NCBI RefSeq assembly: GCF_003672135.1
Contig: NC_039508.1
Span: 6,820,001-6,884,000, forward strand
Source: Ooceraea biroi
Lineage: Eukaryota; Arthropoda; Insecta; Hymenoptera; Formicidae
Length of the DNA stretch: 64,000 nucleotides
Direction: 5' to 3'
Positions 55,401 to 64,000 of the stretch are shown piece after piece. The notes beneath the pieces were generated by a model. It was given only the letters and a program-made list of their open reading frames with translations. It was not told where the DNA came from and searched no databases. The stretch's first letter is position 1. Each line of letters opens with the position of its first letter. The translations under genes and the position numbers were made by a program.

Positions 55401-58123
55401 TTCAAGTAAAACGGAGTTTTTCATTTTTCGAATAAGTTCTCAAAAGCTGTCACATCTAATTTTGCGTATATAAAATCGTGATAAGCAAAAGATAGTTAAA
55501 CATTTTTGAAAAAATACAGTAAAGTAGTTTATACATTTATGTCTAATTATATATTTAATTTATACGTTAAACTAATTAAAATTATATATATATATAATTA
55601 AAAAAATTTTAATAATTGTACACTTTAATAAGCACTGTTTTTCGAGATAATGACTAGACTTGACTAAATCATCAGAATATAAAATAAGACAAGAAATGTT
55701 TAAGCATAACTTACCATCTCCTCCGGCCCTCATAACAGCTGGTATTGCGACCGAGACAGCTTCTACATTTCCTTTACCAACATTGCTAGTTTCGTGCTGC
55801 ATGATGGTAGCCCTATCAAAAGATACAAAGTACATGTAAGATCTAATCATCATGGCATCGTGGTTCAAATATAATAAAAATAAAATAATTATCGCTTTCG
55901 ATATAAATAATATAAATAATACCCGTGAGAATCGGAAACGTCTCGAACACGTTTGTTCGCGTGGCGTCTTAAAAATTCCTCCATAATCGTGTCGCGCTAA
56001 TGCGAAATACTCCCGAGGCATGACGCACGCTGAATGTAGAGTTGGCCGGCCCGCGGCAAGCCTGACCCATCGACAACTGATAATTGTGCTAACGCTCTTC
56101 TAATTGACGATTATTACTTCAATCCACGTGCAAAGATGCTGACACGCATCGGGCAACTACTCACTTGAGAGGCGACACGCTGTCTTCCACCATGGTCGAT
56201 CCCTCGTCTCCCTCGATACCAAAGTGATCCTTCGCCTTTTGTTTTTTCAGGATGATATCGATGTAGCCGGCGATCAGCTGGAGTATCTGCTCCGCCTCGG
56301 TGGTCTGTACGCTGTAATATTGGTCGGAGTAGTCACCGAAGTCGAGGGTAAAGGTGTTCGGCGAGGCGCCCCAGCGGCGCACAGTTGTCAACGGCCACGT
56401 TTTCAGAATCTCTTTCGTCTTCTCGTCGAGTCGCAGGACCGAGTCCTTCGTCACGCCGAGCAGACGCGGCACTAGTTTATTCTTGCCCTTCATCTTCTCC
56501 TTCACGAGGAAGAACGTGACGCCATAGGTGTTCAGTGACCTAGCAGTCTTCGTGTACAGAACCTTGGCGTCCAGCTCCGAGAGCCCGATGTGCTTCTTGT
56601 GCTCCGCGTAAACCTTCTTCTCGATTCCCTTCACCTTCGCGTACGACTGCGGCAAAAATTCCTTGAGACTGCAAAGAGAAAACGCGGTTGTTAATGACAA
56701 ATTAACCGATAAGATTCGGCGATTATATTCGATCTGTAACTCACTCTAAGAACCCCGACTTGTGCTTTTCCTCCTTATGATCGCCGAATTGAATTTGACA
56801 CTGGATCCCGGCGAAAACGCAAGCCTTCTCCTGCGTGATCGGATGCGTGCCGTCTAGAATCGCGTCCCTCGCTTGCACGTACAATAGTGACAATTGTACG
56901 GGATCACGGCTGTCGATATTTTGATCCGAGAAGAAGAACTTCCTTCTCAGCAGAACGGTTTCGGACTCGTCGATGCCTTGCTCGCGCAGGGTCTTGCTCG
57001 GATCTATCCAATTGACTGTAAAACGAACAACAGAAGCCATACATATACAAGTCAAAACAACAAGCGAAGGTTTTGCTTTCAGATAGCCCGAAAAGATTAA
57101 ATATTCATAATATGATAATTCAAGATTACCTTCATCGTCAGTCTTTAGCTTTTTCCTCAACTGTTCCATCTTGGCGTCCCTCTCGCCCTTCTCTTCTTTT
57201 CTTCGTTTCAACGTGAGAGTGCCGAAATTTCCTGGCTTTTGATTCTCAGTTTCCTCATCCATCAACTCACGTACCAGAGAATACTCATCGTGATTCGTGA
57301 TGCCTATTTTCGTGCATATGACCACCATGAGATTCGCCACGGGCTGGCTGTCGTCCACCAGCATGGTCTTCAGTGTCCCGTCCAGCATGCGGACGCGAAG
57401 TGTACGGAGCTTACGACGATACTCAAGTAGATCTCCATTCCTCAAGATGTAATAGTCAAGATTACGCCCGGGTTCGAGCCAAACCCCCTTTTTCACGTCC
57501 TCATCGGAGAGAAACAGGCCGTAATCTTTGGCTGTGGGAATAAACAACGAGATAACAGATCTCCGATTTTTCGATTTTAACATGATTATCGTGCGATTTG
57601 ATATTTCCACGTAAACGAGAACGTGCATACTTTTTCTCCTCGTTCACAAATGAAAATTTTTAATTAAACTTTTATGCATCGGGATAAATTAAATCTCGGC
57701 GTACAACACTTTTGACATTCTTTTATAGCGCGAATTCGCAAATGAGATATTTCGATATAATTCCGGGATATTTAATATGCACTGTTCCGCGATATAATAT
57801 TACCAATGACATTAAAGAGATTCAACAGAATGAAATTTGCATGTCCCTCTTCAAGGGATATTAATGTACGTATTTTTGGAAGATGTACATTGCAAAAAAT
57901 GTTGTTAACGAAATATCTCATTTCGACGGCGCAAATGCGGTCGGGTGCGTCTACTGTGCGACAAATAAAATATCAAATGCTTACGTTGACCCATGTTGGT
58001 GGCTTCGGCGAGTTTCTCTCTGATAATACGGCAAGCGTCGTAGACTGATGTGCTGGGATCAAACTGCATCATTTTGGTAGCATTCTTCTCCGGTATAGAA
58101 ATGCGCAAGGACAGCGTGGCCAT
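43403..58123 (-). CDS. rhea: Talin, 12 coding exons, 2,878 residues
   Basis: Talin links integrin tails to actin at adhesion sites. Coding exons: 58123-57985, 57531-57130, 57015-56745, 56668-56165, 55812-55715, 55049-54961, 54131-53673, 53272-51459, 51289-49387, 49229-48483, 46363-45725 and 44974-43403; all phases fit and the total is exactly 2,879 codons with the stop. The start MATLSLRIS matches the family. The FERM head (F0-F3) spans about residues 1-405, with KMKGKNKLVPRLLG and TLDFGDYSDQYYSVQTTE in F2-F3, and the integrin-binding F3 includes SPNTFTLDFGDY. The linker is residues 406-500, and the rod repeats run from about 505 to 2360 (CVSCLPGQRDVD, ALLDQTKTVAES, TTIMFATAGTL). The I/LWEQ actin-binding module and dimerisation helix (EVLRIERELEEARGRLTAIR) lie at about 2360-2570. 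A further tail of about 300 residues, rich in Ser, Thr and Tyr, follows. Vertebrate talin is about 2,541 residues. An upstream non-coding exon is implied by acceptors at 58145 or 58177. Confidence 0.96.
45008..45443. mobile_element. 436-bp palindrome element in a talin intron, TA-CAGGGTGTCCC ends
   Basis: Ends TACAGGGTGTCCCAGACC and its reverse complement; paired coordinates sum to 90451. The arms (45008-45214 and 45238-45443) look identical and the loop is about 23 bp. It lies between the last two talin exons. Confidence 0.9.
47255..47422 (-). CDS. Candidate alternative terminal exon of talin
   Basis: In the 2.1-kb intron between exons 49229-48483 and 46363-45725, a minus-strand open stretch begins right after an AG (acceptor GGATAG at 47423) and is in phase 0, the phase required by the upstream donor at 48482. 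It encodes 55 residues starting VLEQQLQQQFVHLSDVGG, acidic in the middle (EEEL), and ends at TAG 47255-47257. If used, it would end talin after residue 2142, before the final rod bundles and the actin-binding module. The sequence is protein-like, but a cassette use via a weak internal donor or a chance ORF are possible. Confidence 0.4.
   Translation of the reverse strand, partial: VLEQQLQQQFVHLSDVGGSESEWFVSDQEEELIRLLSTSESSQPVQRTSDLLLFM
47704..47838 (+). CDS. Small ORF with a signal-peptide-like start, antisense in a talin intron
   Basis: ATG 47704 to TGA 47836-47838 encodes 44 residues: a basic start, a hydrophobic stretch (WTLIVPIILWSGYS) and an acidic tail (FEYEDDERYH). This is the look of a short secreted peptide or the first exon of one, but no family is recognised and no promoter or partner exon is evident. 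Confidence 0.2.
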   Translation: MKGTSRWTLIVPIILWSGYSPLPYNFEYEDDERYHSGSNEILVE

Positions 58124-58177
58124 CGCGATAGCTTGGGGCGATCTCCTGCGTGCACGAAAACCTCCAGAATCACTTGA

Positions 58178-60428
58178 CTGAAACAATCAGTCACATAAAA
58201 CAAGATTACGACGTTATCCACGATCGAGTGACGACGATTGAGTCAGTTAATGTAATTGCAGATGTTAATTAACGCGTTTCATAATATTTTACTAATAGGC
58301 AATTTATAAATATATTTATTCTTGAGATAAAAGTTTCACATAATTTCCTTGTAGACGTAACAACTAGCCGATTGCATATATAATAGTCTCCTTAGAATTA
58401 TCTGATAATCCATTGTTACGTAGACGGCAATCTGCATGAGCACGCAATTTCTGTTTTACGACGAGACTGAACGCAACAAGTTGCAAGGATCGACTATTAC
58501 GTCTATTATCGCGTCTATTACCGCCTAACGGCAGACTTGTTAAAATGATCATACAATGCCGTTAAGTTTAATTATTACTTATACGATTAATATTTGCTGA
58601 AGGAAGTGCTCTTGTTTGCGCTAATTTTTGGAGAATAATCGTCGAAACGCAGCCATGTTACTCGACAAGAAGTTCCGCTTTGTGAAGCCTTACGTGACAT
58701 TCTAGCATGATATATATATATGGAGAAAAGGCCGGGGGCGAAAATGCATTGCGCGGGTTTGTGGAAACGAGGTAGAGCGACGGATTAAAAATGCCCGCAT
58801 TGGGCTAAGAGAGGAAGCCACCGTGGGACTTCTGTCTATATATCGATCTTCTATAGTATACTACATTTGCCATAGAATTTGCCACGGGGTGCAATACCGG
58901 ATCGTCCACGGGCGTAGAAACGATCGTGAGAATGAGCAAAATGAAATTGTATCCTTTTAAAATTAAGCGAAATAATTAAGTCGGATTCAAAAAGATCGAA
59001 AAGATATTTGATTGATAATTAAACTTTTTCACTTAATATGCAGTTCTGGTAATTTATCAGACGATAAATACGTGAATTTTCTTAATCTTATTTCAATATC
59101 GACACATAACTTTAAACGAATAGTTCTCTTCTTAATTTTAATTGAGAATCGAAAGAGGAAAGATGAAGGAAAATAATCTCTTCACCGTAACTGCATTTGA
59201 TTGCCTTAATTAAGATTATCTAGAGAAGATTTCCTGCCGGGAGTAATAGCAGAAAGGGAGCGAAGACGCAAGATATGAGTAGATTAAATCCATCGTGTAG
59301 CATTAAGTACGAATATAGTCATTACTTCAATATTTCACGTATGTAAAACCGACAAAGGTGAAGCGCCCGAATGAATAAGCTCGAGTGCAATATTCAACTA
59401 CTTCGTCGGAGGATAGATTGCCGTCTTCTCGCTAATTTGTAGCGCAAACACGAGACGTATTCTTGACGCGACAATACGAGCATCATTAGACATCATGAGA
59501 ATAAATAGCCAATTTCGTTGTATTCATCGCGAGTCGATTATACCGCCGGGTTCATTCACGCGTTTTTCCACGTGTTCTCACATAGGGGGGTAGGATGAGG
59601 AATGGTAATGGCGCATAAATTCGTCGCAAGTATACCCTACGCCAATGTGGATTTCCACCCTTAGAGGTTGCCAGGCAACGCCGGTCTCTGACTGTGTCAA
59701 ACTCCGAGCGTAACCCCCTGCCATACCCCTGGCTATCCTTTCTTACGAGCTTCACCCTCTCGTTTTCTCTCCCGTCAATCCCTCCCTCCTCTTCGCCGTT
59801 TTCCTCTACCCCGCTTCGTTTTCGCCCGCCGAACGATTTTCACCCAATTAACGTATGGTTTTGATTTCATCGCGCGTATCGAATTTCTGACCCCAGGGAA
59901 TAGACGATCGCTGATGCGATTGTATCAGCCGCAATGAAGCGTATCAAGAGAAACGCGAGAAACACTGGTGATCTTCGATTACTAGATAGGATATGAAATA
60001 TCCAATAATTCAATAATTTGATGACAAAGGATTCGCGAAGCTGGCAAAATATTTTGTATCGACAAACCGTGATGCTTCTGTATGAAAGAAGCAATTATAG
60101 ATCAGCGATAATTAGTTTCAGTATCAAAAGACACGGTTGCGTGCAGTGCATACATTATGTACTTTGCACAATTTAAATAACTAATGAAATATTTATAAAA
60201 TTACTTTTTCGCAGAAGACTTTACTTTATCGAAGTGCAAATGTAGGTATAATAAAATTGTATTTATATTATAATAATACATGATCGCGCGATTATATTCA
60301 AATGTCCGGCTAGGCGAACATTTTCCTTCCTCGAAGATATCAGCCGACGTTTTGCTGTGAGTACCGTGTGCGAAATCGTCGGTGGTTTTTTTTGAAAAAG
60401 GTCGGACAAAGTGAATATTGAAATGGCA
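58178..60428. other. Region upstream of the talin start codon, no gene seen
   Basis: Likely talin first intron and/or 5' flank. The stretch 59560-59860 is GC-richer with CT-rich runs. No ORF here is convincing. Confidence 0.4.
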
Positions 60429-60686
60429 GAATGTAGAAAAAAAATCGCGCGACAACTCCAGGCAATCGTTCTCGCGGAGCTAACGGCATTTAACTGCGAA
60501 ATTGAAACCACCATTGGCTACAAAGTTACTTCGTTCGATTCGCAATACGTCACCTTCCTACGCGCACGAACTCGATTCAGAGGGAATGACCTCATTACAT
60601 ACAACTGGATCATCAACTCCATACGTACTGCCAGTAGGATGAAGCCACTTCTCGACAATACTGGCATTGATATTGCTGAAAATTGA
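60423..60686 (+). CDS. Uncharacterised small ORF, 87 residues
   Basis: ATG 60423 to the stop at 60684-60686. The composition is protein-like (AECRKKIARQLQAIVLAELT, then SFDSQYVTFLRARTRFRGND) and the GC content is higher than the flanks, but I recognise no domain. It is upstream of talin and opposite to it. It could be a lineage-specific gene, an exon of a larger one, or chance. Confidence 0.25.
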   Translation: MAECRKKIARQLQAIVLAELTAFNCEIETTIGYKVTSFDSQYVTFLRARTRFRGNDLITYNWIINSIRTASRMKPLLDNTGIDIAEN

Positions 60687-63600
60687 ATATTCTTACGGGA
60701 GGAGGGCGCAATCCGTCGTGAAAGGCTGACAATAAAGTAGCGCGAAAACATATTAAATTGAATTTTTATTAATTGAGTCTGATTATTTTCGTAATAAGCT
60801 CAATCAAACAATCAAATTATTTAGAAATGTGAATAAAAAAGATTAGAAACGCAAAGTATCAACGAGATACTTCATGTAAAATAGTGATTGAAACAAATCA
60901 GATAACAATTAAGAGACACAATTCTGTTGCAGATAAAAAATAAATAACATTTTTATGATAATGATTTCGATAAAAAAGCTTGAACCAGAAAGGTGGAAGA
61001 TGAAACACATCCGTTAGCAGCGGAAAAAGGAAAATTTGTTTACGTGACATAATAAAACCGCTTCTTTGTCCGGCGATCTTCCTCTCGGTGCGCTCTAGCT
61101 GTTCTTTCAACGTACTAAAACACAAATAGGTCTTTCATCTCGATCGGACTTCGATATAGTCCTTTGATGCATTAAAATAAAAATATTCTCGGTCATTATC
61201 TTCCTTTACACCGAGTACCGTCTAGTATCAAATTTTCTACAGATCTTTCCCATCGCTACAGTTTAATTCTTTCGACTATAGTTGTCCATGAAATGGTCTG
61301 AAAACTAAGTTTAAATAAATATTGTTTTATGTAAATTCCATTCTTTCTCGTTCTTGGAAAATTGTATCTTTAAATAAAACGAATTAAAACAGTAGAGTAT
61401 GTATATATTGTATATGTGTAAGTCAAAAACGTGCTTCTATTGCTCATAAATATGTAACGTTAGCATAATCACTGCATTACCATAATCACTGCCGTAGCGA
61501 AAGGGTTGATTGCCGAATGTGAAACGCGCCCGCTATTATTCGCGCAATGAATGTTCGATGTCCACGTTCGATAGGGGGTGGCGTGATACGAGAGACAAGA
61601 GCAAAGAGAAGAGGAGACGGGGCGGAGGGAGGAGAGGAGCAAGTGCGATTCGCGTTAATCAAAAGCGCCGTTTCTAAAATTAGACGTCGCGGTGTAGCGT
61701 CCGGTCGCGACGACACTTGACGCGTACTAATTGAGGGCAAGCCGAGGGGGGTGGATTAACGAAGACGCGATTATGTGACCGCACTCTGCAAAATCGGCTA
61801 ATCCTGCCGGACTCGGGGCCTCTCGCTAATGGATCGTATCGTGCATACGTGCCAATCAGCCGAGAGACCTCCGTCGATTATCATGGAAACGGCGAATCTG
61901 CAGTGGAAACGTATTAATCTGTCGCCATCCGAGCGCATGTCATTTATCATCACAGTGCAGCGCGCGCGCGCGCGCGATTCACTAGTCGGACGTTATTTAG
62001 CGTATGTTAAATTCCGCTGATTATTCACAAAGATTTCTCTGCGCGTCATCTCCACATATAAATATTAGATATGCTAATGCCTATGTTTCGCAGTACTGCA
62101 CCACTGCACCATGTTGTAATTGTAATAATAATAATAGTTGATCCGTAAGAGTAATAGTCTAGCACTAATGTGATTCATCAATCGTTTATGTGCTAGCAAA
62201 TTAATTTTTATGTAGCTTTCGTGGAATCTTCCTGTAGGTTGCTCTCATAAATATCGGTTTAAGTTAATTCGGTTAATTCAGCTTTAATTGATTCTGCGTC
62301 GCTTTCTAGACGAAACCAGAGAAAGAGGCAGGGAGCTTCACCTAAACTTTCGTTAAGTTCAAGTAACGTTTACGGGAATGATGCTATGCGTTAATCTGAA
62401 CCGTGCCGTTACAACATATCTGTAATCAGTGTTTTTGCTCGGAAGATGATAGGAACGCGCTCGCGTACGTGAATGTTAACAAGGCCACACGCATTGCCGT
62501 TCCCGACACGCGCTTTATGCATATATTCAACGAAAATTACATTTCCTATGCATTAAAATATACTTCACAGTCTCACTTCGTAAGATTAATGCTGATAACA
62601 TTATTTCCTATTGCCACATCGATAGTATCATCAATACTGCTTCGATTACTACTCGAGAGTATTTCCGTTATTCTTCTTTCGGAATATTTCGCAATCTATA
62701 GTCAAGTCCGTTAATTACTAAGTTACGTAGAAATTAGACAAAGTCGATTCAGTAATTAATAATCAAATTAATGAAAACCTTAAATATAACTACTGAATTA
62801 TTAATGAACTCTGTAATTGTGATTAATAAGTAAAAAGAACAGTCAAGTATCGAAAATTTGTGATTGAATCATCAGTTGATAATTGAAAATCAATTATATC
62901 TGGCTATGATTAATTCAATAAACCAATGGATATGATAATTACTGATTAATAATTACAGAATTCCTGTAAAATTTCTGACTTAATAATTAATTGATATGTG
63001 ATATAATTATACGATTAATTAATCGACAATTACTCTTTAACCAATGACTTGATTAACTCGTCATTGAGATATTTAATAATTAATTGTTGCCTAACGCTGA
63101 AATATTCTACGAGTAAGTACCGATATTACGAAGCCGACCCGCACAATCTGCGTAATAAAATTTACACGGGTCGATGCTATGTCGGTGTAGATGTACGAAA
63201 CACTTACTGCCATTTACTTTCGCCGCAGTATGCAGTTACCATGCTCCATTCTCGGAGCAAGTTATAGCACCGCCGTCAGCTTTTTTAACTTCATCGCCGC
63301 CTCACGGAAAAGGTAGTAGTAGTCGGTCGGTTCTCACACCCTTTACCCCACAAACGCCTTACCCCAACCTCCACCTCTCTCTCGTTCTCACTCCCTCTCA
63401 TTATCTCCGTGTCGTTGCCACTCTTTGCGGATGTTATCACATTTTTCCGCGCGTCACTACACCCCACCGTCAAACCGTAAAAATATAGAAAATGCGACCG
63501 TAATCACTTACGGATCATTTAAATAAGTTATGAACTATTATACATTGATCCGGTCATTGGTATATTTGAGCTGCCAATTTATTCACTCGACTTTCGCGTG

Positions 63601-64000
63601 AAATTAGTTTTTTTATTGCTATCTTAAGGGGAAACTCGATTTTACATTAAGTTTAAACTATAATTGATAAAAGCGCGAGTAAGTCTCATAATAAAAGTTT
63701 TAATTCTTTCCGAACGACATACGTCACGCGAATGGATTTAGTAACTTAACTTTGTAACATTGCGATCTTATTATTACTCGCTAACGTCTTGTCATGTAGC
63801 ATTCTAACGACAAAAGTGAAGATGAAAAAATATTACTTTCATCTTTATAGCTTTAAATGCTTTTAGTTCCCTTCAGTATCTTTCTTATGTTAATTCATTA
63901 ATACTATTAACGTATCTATGCAACATTCACAACTATGGTATAAGATTAAAATATATAAATATAAAACGCAGCACACTTGCGCGGAGCATCACGCAATAAA
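60687..64000. other. Right-hand intergenic or intronic stretch, no gene seen
   Basis: Mixed AT-rich and GC-rich DNA (GC-rich at 61540-61990, with a CG run at 61959-61974). None of the ORFs shows a recognisable domain or coding-like composition. It may be part of the talin first intron. Confidence 0.4.

Noticed and set aside
63174..63488. 104-residue plus-strand ORF near the right edge
   Set aside because: Composition is that of CT-rich DNA, and no splice or domain evidence supports it.

Overview
The window looks like a piece of an insect genome, most likely a hymenopteran and probably an ant. The genes are animal genes with GT-AG introns, intergenic DNA is very AT-rich, and a short TTAGG-type array occurs at 18783-18805 (the arthropod telomere word). 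There is no sign of a bacterial or plasmid origin. Naming an ant is inference from the overall look of genes and repeats.

Four cellular genes can be supported, all on the minus strand. (1) IFT88, an intraflagellar-transport TPR protein, lies at 347-4470 in 13 exons whose phases all fit; its last exon is unresolved at the left edge. (2) A KIF-binding-protein (KIFBP/KBP) homologue is an intronless 489-codon ORF at 7220-8689. (3) An mpaB/DUF2236-type oxygenase-like protein is an intronless ORF at 23990-25378. (4) Talin (rhea) covers 43403-58123 in 12 coding exons that sum to exactly 2,879 codons including the stop. It runs from the FERM head through the rod to the I/LWEQ and dimerisation helix, followed by a long low-complexity tail. 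The genes share no obvious pathway: IFT88 and KIFBP belong to cilium and microtubule transport, and talin links integrin to actin.

Almost everything between 8.7 and 43 kb is transposon debris, unusually rich in inverted repeats. It includes a symmetric 1.3-kb palindrome with a smaller terminal-repeat element at its exact centre (9181-10485); an element nested in an element nested in an element (13061-15372); fold-back elements at 18.4, 22.1 and 28.7 kb; and a deleted PIF/Harbinger element (29431-37041) split by a 6.85-kb TTAA-flanked insertion (29760-36611). That insertion itself holds a mariner (30289-31574), a Ulp1-protease fragment, a proline-repeat ORF with good splice sites, and further inverted repeats. 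Three short, nearly all-palindrome elements with TA-CAGGGTG ends lie upstream of IFT88 (4881-6079), at 40007-40460 and inside a talin intron (45008-45443).

Three repeat themes go beyond routine annotation. First, a group of elements begins with CCC and ends with GGG, and each carries its own short word repeated through its arms; one of them encloses the tail of a DUF4806-like coding region. Second, a hammerhead-ribozyme-like core of constant 32-33 nt length occurs five times, as expected for Penelope-like retroelements, and a Penelope GIY-YIG C-terminus is present at 25899-26156. Third, a paralogous filled/empty pair (39181-39270 and 39548-39870) exposes the exact insertion of a 220-bp element with a 6-bp target duplication.

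The right end (58.2-64 kb) lies upstream of the talin start codon; I find no firm gene there, only one small ORF worth noting.
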